Shown: positions 45,893-55,426 of the stretch, one piece after another
Layout: each line of letters starts with the position of its first letter
Position numbering within the stretch: position 1 is the first letter of the stretch
NCBI RefSeq assembly: GCF_003711105.1
Contig: NZ_CP023865.1
Coordinates: 4,117,001 to 4,181,000 of the forward strand
Reading direction: 5' to 3'
Source of the DNA: Actinoplanes teichomyceticus ATCC 31121
GTDB taxonomy: Bacteria; Actinomycetota; Actinomycetes; Mycobacteriales; Micromonosporaceae
Length of the DNA: 64,000 nucleotides
Translations under genes and position numbers: made by a program
The notes under the pieces: generated by a model
Databases searched by the model: none
What the model saw: only the letters and a program-made list of their open reading frames with translations
Told to the model about the DNA's origin: nothing

Positions 45893-47133
45893 CGCGCCGC
45901 TCCGTGCCCGGCGAGCTCGATGCGGGCGACGACACCGCGGTGCACCTCGTCGGGGCCGTCGGCCAGCCGGATCGCCCGGGCCGCGGTCCAGGCGGCGGCC
46001 AGCGGGAAGTCGCTGGAGAGCCCGGCGCCGCCGTGGATCTGCATGGCGAAGTCGATGACCCGCTGGGCGACGTTCGGGGCGGCCACCTTGATCTGGCTGA
46101 CCTCGGACATCGCGGCCATCGGCCCCTCGGTGTCCAGCTTCCACGCCGCGTGCATGATCAGCAGCCGCAGCGAGTTGATCGCGATGCGGGCGTCGGCGAT
46201 CCGTTCCCGGTTGCCGCCCAGGTTGGCCAGCGGCTTGCCGAACGCGGTCCGCGACAGGGCACGCTCGCAGGCCAGATGCAGGGCGCGTTCGGCCAGCCCG
46301 ACCAGGCGCATCGCGTGGTGGACCCGGCCCGGGCCGAGGCGGCCCTGCGCGATCTCGAAGGCCCGGCCCGGGCCCGCGATGACGTTCGACAGCGGCACCC
46401 GTACGCCGGTGAACGACACCTCGCCGTGCCCGAACGGCTCGTCGAAGAACCCCATGGTGTCGAGCATCCGCTCCACCTTGACCCCGGGCGCGTCGATCGG
46501 GACGAGCACCATGGAGTGCCGGGCGTAGCGGTGCGCCCCGGGGTCGGTCAGGCCCATCACGATCAGCACCGAGCAGTCCGGGTGGCCCACGCCCGTGGTC
46601 CACCACTTGCGACCGTCGAGCACCACCTCGTCGCCGTCGACGACCGCGGTCAGCTGCATGTTCGTCGCGTCGGAGGAGGCCACACCGGGTTCGGTCATCG
46701 CGAACGCGCTGCGGATCCGCCCGTCCAGCAACGGGTCCAGCCAGCGCTCACGCTGCTGCGGCGAGCCGTATCGCAGCAGCACCTCGGCGTTGCCGGTGTC
46801 CGGGGCGTTGCAGTTGAAGACGTACGGCGCCAGGAACGACCAGCCGGTCGCCTCGGCCACCGGCGCGTACTCGACAGTCGACAGTCCGGCGCCGCCACGC
46901 GTGCCGTAGCGCCGCGCGTACTCCCCCTCGTGACCGGCCGGCAGGAACAGGTTCCACAGGCCCTGGGCGCGCGCCCGGCGCTGCAATTCGCGGACCTGCG
47001 GGGGCACCTGCCAGCGGCCGTCACCGGCGTCGGCGCGCCGCACCCGCTGCTCCACCGGCTCGATCTCGTCGCGCACGAACGCCTGCACGGCCTCGGCCAG
47101 CTCGGCCGCGCGCGGGGAAGGACGGAAATCCAT
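45889..47133 (-). CDS. Acyl-CoA dehydrogenase (ACAD10/11-like)
   Basis: 414 residues; ATG 47133, 6 nt after TACCGT, so leaderless and the first gene of the operon. FAD/acyl-CoA motifs: RSAFAMTEPGVASSDATNM, VVLDGRKWWTTGVGHPDCSV, and the C-terminal QIHGGAGLSSDFPLAAAWTAARAIRLADGPDEVH. The RKWWTTG...HPDC pattern and FLPxGHEGEY (FLPAGHEGEYARRYG) match the ACAD10/11 group that goes with an APH-type kinase for hydroxy-acyl-CoA breakdown. The remaining operon genes (two SDR, APH, SMP-30) support such a pathway. Confidence 0.95.
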   Translation of the reverse strand: MDFRPSPRAAELAEAVQAFVRDEIEPVEQRVRRADAGDGRWQVPPQVRELQRRARAQGLWNLFLPAGHEGEYARRYGTRGGAGLSTVEYAPVAEATGWSFLAPYVFNCNAPDTGNAEVLLRYGSPQQRERWLDPLLDGRIRSAFAMTEPGVASSDATNMQLTAVVDGDEVVLDGRKWWTTGVGHPDCSVLIVMGLTDPGAHRYARHSMVLVPIDAPGVKVERMLDTMGFFDEPFGHGEVSFTGVRVPLSNVIAGPGRAFEIAQGRLGPGRVHHAMRLVGLAERALHLACERALSRTAFGKPLANLGGNRERIADARIAINSLRLLIMHAAWKLDTEGPMAAMSEVSQIKVAAPNVAQRVIDFAMQIHGGAGLSSDFPLAAAWTAARAIRLADGPDEVHRGVVARIELAGHGAAR

Positions 47134-47210
47134 GCGCCCACGGTAGGGTCTCGCGGCCTTCGGCACTTGACCCAGGGCGACAACGATTTGATCGTACGCG
47201 ACAGGCGTGC

Positions 47211-49157
47211 TCAGGGCGCCACGCCCGCGCTGCCGGTGTAGCCGGCGGCCTGCAACGAGAACAGCTCGGCATAGCGGCCCTCCGCGGCGATCAGGTCGTC
47301 GTGCGTGCCCTGCTCGACCAGCCGGCCGTCGTGCATCACGAAGATCCGGTCGGCGTGCACCACGTTGGCGAGCCGGTGGGTGATCAGGATCGTGGTGCGC
47401 CGGCCCTGCCGGCCGCGGATGGCCTGGAACAGGGTGTCCTCGGCGCGGGGATCCAGCGCGGACGACGGCTCGTCCATGATCAGCAGGTCGGCGTCGCGCA
47501 GGAAGCCGCGGGCGGCGGTGATCCGCTGCCACTGGCCGCCGGAGAGGTCCTGGCCGTCCTTGAAGGTGCGGTCCAGCAGCGTCTCGTAGCCGTGCGGCAG
47601 CTCCAGGATCATGCCGTGGGCGGCCGCCATCGCCGCCGCGGCCTCGATCCGGGCCCGGTCCGGCGCCGCGCCGATGTCGCCCATCGCGATGTTCGTGGTC
47701 GCCGTGAACGGCCACCTGTGGTGTTCCTGCAACACCACGCAGATCCGGTCGCCCAGCGCGGCACGGTCCCATTCGGCGAGGGGGCGGCCGTTCCACAGGA
47801 TGCGGCCGGACGCGGGCTCCCGCAGCCCGGCGATCATCGCGGCCAGCGTGGACTTGCCCGAACCGTTCTCCCCGACCAGAGCGATCGTCTCGCCGGCCTG
47901 GATCGTCAGCGTCACGTCGTCGACCGCGGGCGCCTCGCGGTCCGGGTAGCGGTGCACGGCGGCGTGCACGGCCAGCTCGCGCAGGCTCTCCGGGCGGGGC
48001 GCGGGCGTCACGCGCCGGGTGGGCAGGTGCTCGGCGGCCCGTTCGAGGAACATGACGTACTCGTTGAAGTGCTGACCCTCGGCGAAGACGTGATCCACCT
48101 GGAAGGTGACCTGGGTCAGCGCCCGCTGCGCCGCCTGCACCGCCACCACGCACGTCGCCGCGGCGGCCAGCGGGATCCGGCCGTCCAGCAGCAGCAGCCC
48201 GAGCAGCACGTACACGCCGGCGGAGGCGAGGCCGCTGACGATCGCGCCGATGCTGGTGGTCGTGGTGACCCGGCGGGCCAGGGCCAGGTCGATGTCGGTC
48301 TGCGCGCCCATCACCCGGTCGTACTGGCCCAGCAGGAAGTCCCGCAGGCCGTAGGACCGCAGCTCGGACGCCGAGACCCGCTCCGCCATCAGCCGGTGCA
48401 GCACCCAGAGCCGCCGTCGACGCGCCGAGCCCTGCAGGTAGGTCTGGAACCGCTCGTGGCCGGCACGCAGCGCCGCGTACGCGTTCGGGGTCGTGGCCAG
48501 CAGCAAGGCGACCAGCAGCAGCGGGTGGATGACCACCACGGCGACCGTGACGGCGAGCAGGCTGACGACCCCGGCCAGCAGGTTCATCACCCCCTTGATC
48601 AGGTCGATCACCGCGTCGGTGCCGCGCGAGGCACGTTCCATGCTGTCGGCGAAGTCGTCCTGGTCGAAGGAGTCCAGCCGCACCGCGGTCGTCACCTCGA
48701 ACAGGCGCCGCTCGGCCTGCTGGTTGACCCGTGGCGTCAGCCCGTTCATCGCGTACCCGGTCGTGATGCCCAGCGCGCCGCGGACCGCGATCGAGGCGGC
48801 CAGCCACGCCAGCGCCGGCACGGCCGCGGCGACGCGATCGGGGGTCGGGCCGGCGGCGAACAGCTCGACCAGCACCCGCTGGGTCGCCAGCAGCCCGAAC
48901 GTGGCCATCGCCCCGGAGGCGAGGGTCGCCACCGCGACGATCGCGGTGCGCAGCCGGTCAGCACGCCAGCTCATCCGTAACGCCTCGACCACCAGCCGCG
49001 GCATCTCCGCGAACACGCCGAGCAGGCCGGCGTCGGCCCGGGCCCGCATACCCTGCTCCCACCACATCGGTCGCAGCTCCGGGAGCACCGCGGCCTGCGG
49101 CACGGCGTCGCGCTGGGCCGGAATGTCGCCGTGCGTCTCGTGAGTGGTCGTGCTCAC
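47211..49157 (-). CDS. ABC transporter, fused permease-ATPase (peptide/lipid exporter type)
   Basis: 648 residues; GTG 49157 with AAGGGGTGA upstream. Six-helix membrane domain about 70-370 ([40 protein letters not shown]); ATPase about 400-640 with Walker [11 protein letters not shown]-loop [10 protein letters not shown], signature LSGGQWQRI, Walker [14 protein letters not shown] and H-loop ITHRLANV. A long cytoplasmic N-terminus (about 1-65) precedes the first helix. The family includes exporters beside lanthipeptide and lasso-peptide clusters, but no precursor or biosynthetic gene lies here. Homodimer expected. The 78 nt to the acyl-CoA dehydrogenase gene show no terminator. Confidence 0.92.
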   Translation of the reverse strand: MSTTTHETHGDIPAQRDAVPQAAVLPELRPMWWEQGMRARADAGLLGVFAEMPRLVVEALRMSWRADRLRTAIVAVATLASGAMATFGLLATQRVLVELFAAGPTPDRVAAAVPALAWLAASIAVRGALGITTGYAMNGLTPRVNQQAERRLFEVTTAVRLDSFDQDDFADSMERASRGTDAVIDLIKGVMNLLAGVVSLLAVTVAVVVIHPLLLVALLLATTPNAYAALRAGHERFQTYLQGSARRRRLWVLHRLMAERVSASELRSYGLRDFLLGQYDRVMGAQTDIDLALARRVTTTTSIGAIVSGLASAGVYVLLGLLLLDGRIPLAAAATCVVAVQAAQRALTQVTFQVDHVFAEGQHFNEYVMFLERAAEHLPTRRVTPAPRPESLRELAVHAAVHRYPDREAPAVDDVTLTIQAGETIALVGENGSGKSTLAAMIAGLREPASGRILWNGRPLAEWDRAALGDRICVVLQEHHRWPFTATTNIAMGDIGAAPDRARIEAAAAMAAAHGMILELPHGYETLLDRTFKDGQDLSGGQWQRITAARGFLRDADLLIMDEPSSALDPRAEDTLFQAIRGRQGRRTTILITHRLANVVHADRIFVMHDGRLVEQGTHDDLIAAEGRYAELFSLQAAGYTGSAGVAP

Positions 49158-49362
49158 TCGATCACCCCTTGGGCGGTGGCGGCCGGCGCGAGCGACGGGC
49201 GTGGCGGCGCCGGTTGACGGGTCATCCCCTATCGGTACCGGACCGCGGACCGATCCGGCTGTCGGGCGCGCGACCGGTTCCGCCGATCCGGCACATCATT
49301 CGCGGATACCGCCGGACACCGTGTGTCGTGCCCCGCCCGCGCCGCGGCGCGCCGAGGGCCGA

Positions 49363-51210
49363 TCAGCGGTCCGCCGCGCCGCGGGCCCGCGCGGCGACCC
49401 GGCCCCGCGGGGTGGCGCCCGTCGTGGGGTAGCGGGGCAGCCGGATCCGGAACAGGCTGCCGCCACCGGGACGGGCCTCGACCCAGATCCGGCCGCCATG
49501 GCGCTCGATGATGCGGTGGCAGATGGCCAGGCCCACGCCGGTGCCGGCAGCGGCGTGCCGGTGCTCACGGTGGAACATGTCGAAGATCGTCTCGCGGGCG
49601 TCGGCGGGCACGCCGAGGCCGCTGTCGGCGATGGTGTAGACGACGTCGTCGTCGTACTCCACGACGGTGATCTCGACGGTGGGCCGGCTTCCGGGGGCGG
49701 TGTACTTGACGGCGTTGCTGATCAGATTGACGAACACCTGGCGCAGGTGCGTGGGGTGCGCCCACACGCCGCCGAGATGGCCCAGGCGTACCCGGGTGTG
49801 CCCGGCCTGCAGGTGCGGCCCCATCTCGGCGAGTATCTCCCGCAGCATCGCGTCCACGTCGACCCACTGCACCCGCAACTCCTCCGTCCCGGCCCGCGCG
49901 TAGGCGAGCAGGTCGTCGACGAAGGTCGTCATCCGGGTCGCGGCCGCGGCGATGCGGGTCGCGGTGTGCCGGCATTCGGGTGCGTCGTCCGGGATGTCGT
50001 CGACCAGGAAGTCGGCGAGGCCGGCGACGACGGCCAGCGGTCCCTTCAGCTCGTGCGCGGCCATGGCGGCGAACTGCTCCAGGTCACGGTTGCTGCGCTG
50101 CAGTTCGGCGTTGGCCGCCTCCAGCCGCGCCGCCTGCGCCCGCGACTCGCTGACGTCCTCGATCAGCGTCACGAACTGCAGCGGGCTGCCGTCCCCGGCG
50201 CGCAGCAGGGCCGCGGAGATCTGGACGGTGATCCAGCCGCCGTCGGCGTGGCGGTAGCGCTTGTCCGCCTGGTAGGCGCCGATGTCGCCGACGATCATCT
50301 GGCTGAAGCAGCGAAGGCTGTCGGGCAGGTCGTCGGGGTGGGTGAGCTCGGCGAAGGTGGTGACGGCCAGGATGTCGGCGCTGCGGCCGAGCATCCGGCA
50401 CAGCGATTCGTTGACGCGCAGGAACGTGCCGCCGAGGCCGACCAGCGCCATCCCGATCGGGGCGTGGTCGAAGGCCAGGGTGAACCGGCGGTCGGCCTGC
50501 GCCACGCGTTCGGCGAGAACCGCCTCGCGCCCGGCCATGGCCGTGCGGCGACGGCGGGTGTAGTCGGCGAAGAAGCGCCCCAGCGCCGGTTGCTCGGCCA
50601 GCAACGGCCCCAGGTGGGTCATCGCGCGCAGGTCGGCTTCCACGGACAGCTCCGGATGCGCCTCCACCCACTCCAGGCAGGTCGTCACGTAGCCGAGGAA
50701 CATCACCAGCTGGTCCATGTCGGCCGCCGGCACCACCCGGCGCAGCAGCGGCGCCAGCGTGTCGCGGTCGCCGTCGCGCAGGAACAGCGACACCGTCGCC
50801 CGCATCGCCGCGTCGGCCACCGGCCCCGGCTGCGCCCAGCCGGCCAGGTCCGCCGGCGCCGCCGTCAGCACGGTGGCGGCCTCCTCCGGGTCGGGCAGCC
50901 CGCCCGGGCCGTCGAGCAGGCGCAGGATCGCGGTCGCGTCCATGCCCAGCGGGCGCAGCGCGCAGCTGTGGCACACCAGGCAGTACGGCACGTCGCAGTA
51001 CCGCGACAGCACCGCGAACAGCTGCTCCAGCCACAGCGACGGCAACGTGTTGTCGATGTAGCTGCGCAGCGTCTGCTGCCACAGATTGTCCAACGTCGCC
51101 GCGCGGTCCAACGCCGGGGTGAAGAACGGCGGGAAGAAACCGAATCGATCTTCGATCTCCGCGCGGATCTGATCGATGGAACGACCTGCGATGCCTACCA
51201 CCGCTACCAC
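49363..51210 (-). CDS. PAS-histidine kinase with cysteine-rich AhpD-like N-terminal domain
   Basis: Up to 615 residues; GTG 51210, though GTG 51201 has the better ribosome site (AGGTGG). N-terminal about 1-215: a helical domain with RYCDVPYCLVCHSCALR (Cys72, 77, 80, 83), like the CxxC/CxxxH active region of AhpD/carboxymuconolactone decarboxylase folds. Then PAS about 245-355 (FTLAFDHAPIGMALVGLGGT), a coiled linker, the dimerisation box with phospho-His in EQFAAMAAHELKGPL, and HATPase_c (VNLISNAVKYTAPGSRP, DSGLGVPADARETIF, GTGVGLAICHRIIERHGG). Soluble, no membrane span. It could sense thiol-redox or peroxide state. No response regulator adjoins it. Confidence 0.88.
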   Translation of the reverse strand: MVAVVGIAGRSIDQIRAEIEDRFGFFPPFFTPALDRAATLDNLWQQTLRSYIDNTLPSLWLEQLFAVLSRYCDVPYCLVCHSCALRPLGMDATAILRLLDGPGGLPDPEEAATVLTAAPADLAGWAQPGPVADAAMRATVSLFLRDGDRDTLAPLLRRVVPAADMDQLVMFLGYVTTCLEWVEAHPELSVEADLRAMTHLGPLLAEQPALGRFFADYTRRRRTAMAGREAVLAERVAQADRRFTLAFDHAPIGMALVGLGGTFLRVNESLCRMLGRSADILAVTTFAELTHPDDLPDSLRCFSQMIVGDIGAYQADKRYRHADGGWITVQISAALLRAGDGSPLQFVTLIEDVSESRAQAARLEAANAELQRSNRDLEQFAAMAAHELKGPLAVVAGLADFLVDDIPDDAPECRHTATRIAAAATRMTTFVDDLLAYARAGTEELRVQWVDVDAMLREILAEMGPHLQAGHTRVRLGHLGGVWAHPTHLRQVFVNLISNAVKYTAPGSRPTVEITVVEYDDDVVYTIADSGLGVPADARETIFDMFHREHRHAAAGTGVGLAICHRIIERHGGRIWVEARPGGGSLFRIRLPRYPTTGATPRGRVAARARGAADR

Positions 51211-51330
51211 CTAGCGTGTCGGTCTGGCAGCCAAATTACCACCCGGGAGGTGAGGTCGCGGCGGTTTCCGGGCCCGGGCCGCGATCCCGTCTCGCGCCGC
51301 GGGGAGCTCGGCCGGGCCGGCGCGGCGGGG

Positions 51331-51996
51331 TCAGACCAGGCCGGCGAACGCCTCCACGTTACGGGTCTTGCCGGCGATGATCAGGATGTCGCCGGCGTAG
51401 ACGGTGGTGTCGGCGGTGGCGTAGGTGAACTCCTCCCCCGGCCGTTTGATGGACACCACGGTGACCCCGTACCTGGCGCGCAGCGCGGAATCGGCAAGCG
51501 TCCGGTCGACGGCCTCCTGCGGGGCGCGGGTCTTGACGAGGGCGTAGTCGTCCTCGAACTCGATGAAGTTCAGGATGTGACCGGTGACCAGGTGGGCGAC
51601 GCGCTCGCCCATCTCGTGCTCGGGCAGGACGACGTGGTGGGCGCCGACGCGTTCCAGGATGCGGGCGTGCTGGCGGCTGATCGCCTTGGCCCAGATGTTG
51701 GGTACGCCGAGATCGGCCAGCAGCGCGGTGGTCAGGATGCTGGCCTCCAGGTCGGTGCCGACACCCACCACGGCGTGGGTCACCTCGGGCACGCCGAGCT
51801 GGCGCAGTGACTGCTCGTCGGTGGTGTTGGCGATCGCGGTGTGCGACAGCAGGTCGGCGTAGCCCTGCACGACCTGGGCGCTCACGTCGATGCCGGTGAC
51901 CTCCCAGCCACGGCGGACCAGCTCGGCGGCGAGGGAGCCGCCGAAGCGGCCGAGCCCGAGCACGACGATCCGGTGATCGACAGGTTTTCTAGCCAA
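51331..51996 (-). CDS. ktrA: KtrA potassium-uptake regulatory (RCK) subunit
   Basis: 221 residues from a TTG start at 51996; the frame overlaps the ktrB stop by 8 nt. N-terminal RCK_N domain with the nucleotide loop VVLGLGRFGGSLA and GIDVSAQVVQ; RCK_C domain about 135-221 (VKTRAPQEAVDRTLADSALR, ILIIAGKTRNVEAF), which in homologues binds c-di-AMP. It gates KtrB by ADP/ATP-dependent rearrangement. Overlap and order (ktrB first) fix it as one operon. Confidence 0.93.
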   Translation of the reverse strand: MARKPVDHRIVVLGLGRFGGSLAAELVRRGWEVTGIDVSAQVVQGYADLLSHTAIANTTDEQSLRQLGVPEVTHAVVGVGTDLEASILTTALLADLGVPNIWAKAISRQHARILERVGAHHVVLPEHEMGERVAHLVTGHILNFIEFEDDYALVKTRAPQEAVDRTLADSALRARYGVTVVSIKRPGEEFTYATADTTVYAGDILIIAGKTRNVEAFAGLV

Positions 51997-53560
51997 CGAT
52001 GGGTCTCTCCTCGGCTCGTTCGTAGCGGCGGGTCCGTTCCCGCAGCGCGAGCGCGGTCACGGCGGTGGCGGGGCCGAGCCGGCCGACGAACATCAGCAGG
52101 CCCAGGATGACATGCCCGGCGGTGCCGACGTGGGCGGTGATCCCGGTCGACAGCCCGACGGTGGCGAACGCGGAGGTCGTCTCGAACAGCACCGCATCGA
52201 GGGTGAACGGGGTCAGCGCCAGCAGGCCGAGGGTCGACACGGTGATCGCGGCGACGCCGAGCAGCGCGATGGTCAGGGCTTGGCGCTGCACGCCGGAGGG
52301 CAGCCGGCGACCGAGGGCGTGCACGGACGGCTCGCCGCGGATCTCGGCGAGGATGACGAACCCCAGAACGGCGAAGGTGGTGACCTTGATGCCGCCGGCG
52401 GTGCCGGCGCTGCCACCGCCGATGAACATGAGCACGTCGTGGATGAGCAGGGTGAGGTCGCGCATCCCGGCGACGTCGAGACTGTTGAAGCCCGCGGTGC
52501 GGGGCATGACCGCCGTGGTGAGGCTGGCCAGGAGTTTGTCGGCGAGCCCGAGCGGACCGAGGGTGGCCTTGTTGGTCCACTCGGCGGCGGCGATCGCCAG
52601 CCAGCCGGCGGCCAGGCAGAGCACCGACATCCCGACGGTGATCCTGGTGTGCAGTGACCAGTGGCGCGGGGTGCGGAACTCGCGGCGCAGCTCGAACAGG
52701 ACCGGGAAGCCGAGCCCGCCGACGATGACGGCAGCGTTGATGGGCAGGCAGATCAGCGGATCGCCGGCGAAACGCATCAGCGAGTCCGGGTACAGGCCGA
52801 AGCCGGCGTTGTTGAACGCCGACACGGCGTGGAACACACCCAGGTAGCCGGCATGGCTCCAGCTGTTGGCGTAGCCGACGGCGAACCGCCAGGTCAACAC
52901 CGCGGCGACCGCCAGCTCCACGAGAACGCTGACGCGCAGCACCCCGAGGATCACCCCGCGTACCTCGCCGACCCCGAGGGCCTTGGTCTCGGCCTGGGCG
53001 CCCAGGCGCAGCCGCATCCGCAGCCGCCGGGCGACCAGCAACCCCAGCAGTGAGGCCAGGGTCATGATCCCGAAGCCGCCGACCTGGATCAGCAGCAGGA
53101 TGACCAGCTCACCGAAGCCCGACCAGTAGGTTCCGGTGTCCACGACGACCAGGCCGGTCACGCAGACCGCGGAGGTGGCGGTGAACATCGCGGTCACCGG
53201 CGGGGCGCCGTGCCCGGACGCGGTGGCGAACGGCAGCATCAGCAGCAGCGAGCCGGCCAGCACCGCGGCGGTGAACCCGGACACCACCAGACGTGCCGGA
53301 TGCGCCACGGCCTGCGACAGCCGACCGGCGACCAGCAACGTCAACCGGCCGTGCCGGGCCCGGGCCCACAGCCGGCCGGCCACGGCGCGCGGCCACGCCC
53401 GATATCCGGCGCTCCTGTCGCGGTACGACCCCGGCCGGCGCTCCCGCCCGGCCGCCGGCATCGGCGTCCACACCAGCACGGCGAAGCCGAGGCCGACAGC
53501 CAGGAACAAGCCGGCCAGCAGGAGCAGGCCCAGCAACAGCTGCCCCGCCGTCGATTCCAT
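51989..53560 (-). CDS. ktrB: KtrB potassium-translocating subunit (TrkH/KtrB family)
   Basis: 523 residues from ATG 53560 (GTG 53566 possible; no clear ribosome site). Four M1-P-M2-type repeats with the selectivity Gly of each pore loop: ATSAVCVTGLVV, VSAFNNAGFGLYPDS, TAVMPRTAGFNSLD and TSAFATVGLSTGIT. An Arg-rich N-terminal cytoplasmic tail (about 35-75) precedes the first repeat. Na+-dependent K+ uptake with KtrA. Divergent from the CPA1-type antiporter, sharing a 177-nt control region. Confidence 0.94.
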   Translation of the reverse strand: MESTAGQLLLGLLLLAGLFLAVGLGFAVLVWTPMPAAGRERRPGSYRDRSAGYRAWPRAVAGRLWARARHGRLTLLVAGRLSQAVAHPARLVVSGFTAAVLAGSLLLMLPFATASGHGAPPVTAMFTATSAVCVTGLVVVDTGTYWSGFGELVILLLIQVGGFGIMTLASLLGLLVARRLRMRLRLGAQAETKALGVGEVRGVILGVLRVSVLVELAVAAVLTWRFAVGYANSWSHAGYLGVFHAVSAFNNAGFGLYPDSLMRFAGDPLICLPINAAVIVGGLGFPVLFELRREFRTPRHWSLHTRITVGMSVLCLAAGWLAIAAAEWTNKATLGPLGLADKLLASLTTAVMPRTAGFNSLDVAGMRDLTLLIHDVLMFIGGGSAGTAGGIKVTTFAVLGFVILAEIRGEPSVHALGRRLPSGVQRQALTIALLGVAAITVSTLGLLALTPFTLDAVLFETTSAFATVGLSTGITAHVGTAGHVILGLLMFVGRLGPATAVTALALRERTRRYERAEERPIVG

Positions 53561-53665
53561 CAGCACGTGATCCGTTCGGTCACCATCACCATGATCATCA
53601 CACGAGGTGCGCCCGCTCGCAGCCGCGACGGCATCACCCGCTGTCCGCCGGTGGCCGGCAACGGA

Positions 53666-53737
53666 TAGGGTTCCGGGCAGGTGCGCCGGGAAGTCTGGTC
53701 GGCAGTCGATCGACCGTTCCCACGTACCGGAGTCTTC
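53666..53737 (+). ncRNA. Antiporter leader RNA, copy 1 (upstream of CPA1-type antiporter)
   Basis: -10 box TAGGGT (53666-53671), then 6 nt, then the conserved core from 53678: CAGGTGC followed by GCCGGGAAGTCTGGTCGGC (53685-53703). The predicted mRNA 5' end coincides with the core. Two foldings compete: GCCG (53685-53688) with CGGC (53700-53703), or GGTCG (53697-53701) with CGACC (53711-53715); GGGAA in the core could also pair with TTCCC (53717-53721). The ribosome site CCGGAG and GTG start follow within 20 nt. Copies 2 and 3 precede two other antiporter genes. Confidence 0.75.
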
Positions 53738-54970
53738 GTGCTGCTGCTGACCTTCGCCGCTGTTCTCCTGCTCGCCGTACTGGTGTCCGCGCTCGCCAAG
53801 CGCACCATCCTGTCCACCGCCGTGCTGTTCCTGGTCGCCGGGTTCGTGCTCGGTCCCGGGGTCACCGGTGTCCTCGACGTCAGCGCCGACTCCGGCATCG
53901 TCGGGACCCTCGCCGAACTCGCGCTGTTCGCGGTGCTGTTCACCGACGGTATGCGGGTCGGCTGGGCCGACCTGCGTTCGGCGTGGCGGCTGCCCGGCCG
54001 GGCCCTGGGCTGGGGCCTGCCCCTCACCCTGCTGGTGACCGCGCTGGCCGCCCACTACGTGGTGGGACTGGGCTGGCCGGAGTCGCTGCTGATCGGCGCG
54101 ATCCTGTCCCCCACCGACCCGGTGTTCGCCTCGGCCCTGGTCGGCAACGACAAGGTGCCGGCCCGGCTGCGGCACCTGCTCAACGTCGAGTCCGGCGTCA
54201 ACGACGGCCTGGCGCTGCCGTTCGTCATCGTCTTCCTGGCCGTCGCCGCCGGCTCCGCCGACCTGCACCTCGGCGAGCTGGCCTGGGAGATCGCCCTGGG
54301 CCTGGCGATCGGCGTGGTGGTCCCGTTCGCCGCGATCCTGCTCGAACGCAGCCGCTTCTTCTCCGCCTCCCCCGCCTACGAGCCGCTCAACGGCCTCGCC
54401 ATCGGCCTGCTGGTTCTCGGTCTCGCGCAGGCGACCCACGCCAACCTGTTCCTCGCGGCGTTCGCCGCCGGGATCACCGTCGCCACCTTCGGACCGCGCC
54501 AGCGGGCCGCGTTCGAGCACTTCGGGGAGAACATCGCCGAACTGTTCAAGCTCGCCGCCCTGCTGGTCTTCGGCGCGCTGATCTCCCCGGGCTTCCTCGG
54601 CGAGATCTCCTGGACCGGCTGGCTGTTCGCGATCCTGGCCATCTTCGTGGCCCGCCCGGTCGCGCTGTGGGTCTCGTTCCTGCGCTCCGGCCTGGATCTG
54701 CGCGAGCAGGCGGCGGCGATGTGGTTCGGCCCGAAGGGCTTCGCGTCGGTGGTCTACGGCCTGCTGGTCCTGGAGTCCGGCATCGTCGCGGCCGACGAGA
54801 TCTTCCACCTGGTCGCGCTGACCATCGTGCTGTCCATCCTGCTGCACTCCTCCACCGACGTGGTCGTCGCCCGCGGCTTCGACGACCAGGCCGAGGTGCC
54901 CGCCTGGTACGGCGTCCTGCGCCGGCGGGTCCGCGGCACCGGGCGCCGGTCCGCGGACACGCGAGCGTAG
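53738..54970 (+). CDS. CPA1-type Na+(K+)/H+ antiporter
   Basis: 410 residues from GTG 53738 (CCGGAG eight bases before); an open frame reaching back to 53681 would translate the conserved leader. About twelve spans: LLLTFAAVLLLAVLVSALAK, TAVLFLVAGFVLGPGVTGVL, the antiporter core AILSPTDPVFASALVGN (Asp of the ion site in the SPTDP motif) and NVESGVNDGLALPFVIVF (the second unwound helix with ND). C-terminal tail short, no RCK or USP domain. Exports Na+ or K+ in exchange for protons. The downstream CBS protein starts 10 nt after its stop. Confidence 0.93.
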   Translation: MLLLTFAAVLLLAVLVSALAKRTILSTAVLFLVAGFVLGPGVTGVLDVSADSGIVGTLAELALFAVLFTDGMRVGWADLRSAWRLPGRALGWGLPLTLLVTALAAHYVVGLGWPESLLIGAILSPTDPVFASALVGNDKVPARLRHLLNVESGVNDGLALPFVIVFLAVAAGSADLHLGELAWEIALGLAIGVVVPFAAILLERSRFFSASPAYEPLNGLAIGLLVLGLAQATHANLFLAAFAAGITVATFGPRQRAAFEHFGENIAELFKLAALLVFGALISPGFLGEISWTGWLFAILAIFVARPVALWVSFLRSGLDLREQAAAMWFGPKGFASVVYGLLVLESGIVAADEIFHLVALTIVLSILLHSSTDVVVARGFDDQAEVPAWYGVLRRRVRGTGRRSADTRA

Positions 54971-54979
54971 GGTCGGCAT

Positions 54980-55426
54980 ATGCGTGCCGCAGACGTGTCC
55001 ACCACGATGAGCACCGTCACCGAACAGACCGCGGCGCGCGAGGCGGCCCGGATCCTGGCCGCCCAGGACCTGCCCGGTCTGGTCGTCGTCGACCGCCTCG
55101 GCCGGCCGGTGACCGTGCTGGCCGGCACCCAGGTGCTGCGGATGGCGTTGCCGTCCTACTGCCAGGACGACCCGGCGCTGGCCCGGGTCATCGACGAGGC
55201 CGACGCCGACGTCATCCTGTCCGGTATCGGCGACCGCACGGTCGCCGATCTGCTGCCCCGGCACCGGCCGGAGCTGCCGGCGGTCAGCGCGGACGCCACC
55301 CTGCTGGAGGTCGCCGCGGTGATGGCCCGAGCCAACGTGCCGCTGGTCGCCGTCGTCGACGACCGGCGGGTGATGTCCGGGGTGATCACCCTGGACGGGC
55401 TGCTCGACCGGATCCTGGGCGCCTGA
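54980..55426 (+). CDS. Stand-alone CBS-domain protein
   Basis: 148 residues; ATG 54980, exactly 6 nt after TAGGGT, although AGGG could also serve as ribosome site. Tandem CBS motifs: about 20-60 (AARILAAQDLPGLVVVDRLG) and about 85-148 (PAVSADATLLEVAAVMARAN, GVITLDGLLDRILGA). Probably binds adenosine nucleotides and regulates the adjacent antiporter. Its stop codon directly abuts the stop of the convergent NhaD/ArsB-type gene (TGATCA). Confidence 0.9.
   Translation: MRAADVSTTMSTVTEQTAAREAARILAAQDLPGLVVVDRLGRPVTVLAGTQVLRMALPSYCQDDPALARVIDEADADVILSGIGDRTVADLLPRHRPELPAVSADATLLEVAAVMARANVPLVAVVDDRRVMSGVITLDGLLDRILGA

Noticed and set aside
47211..49157. ABC exporter as part of a lanthipeptide or lasso-peptide cluster
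   Set aside because: No precursor peptide, cyclase, dehydratase or leader peptidase gene within reach on either side.
53561..55264. Apparent N-terminal extension of ktrB through the antiporter gene (frame open to 55264)
   Set aside because: KtrB homology begins near MESTAGQLL (53560); the extension is antisense to the CPA1-type antiporter and crosses its leader.
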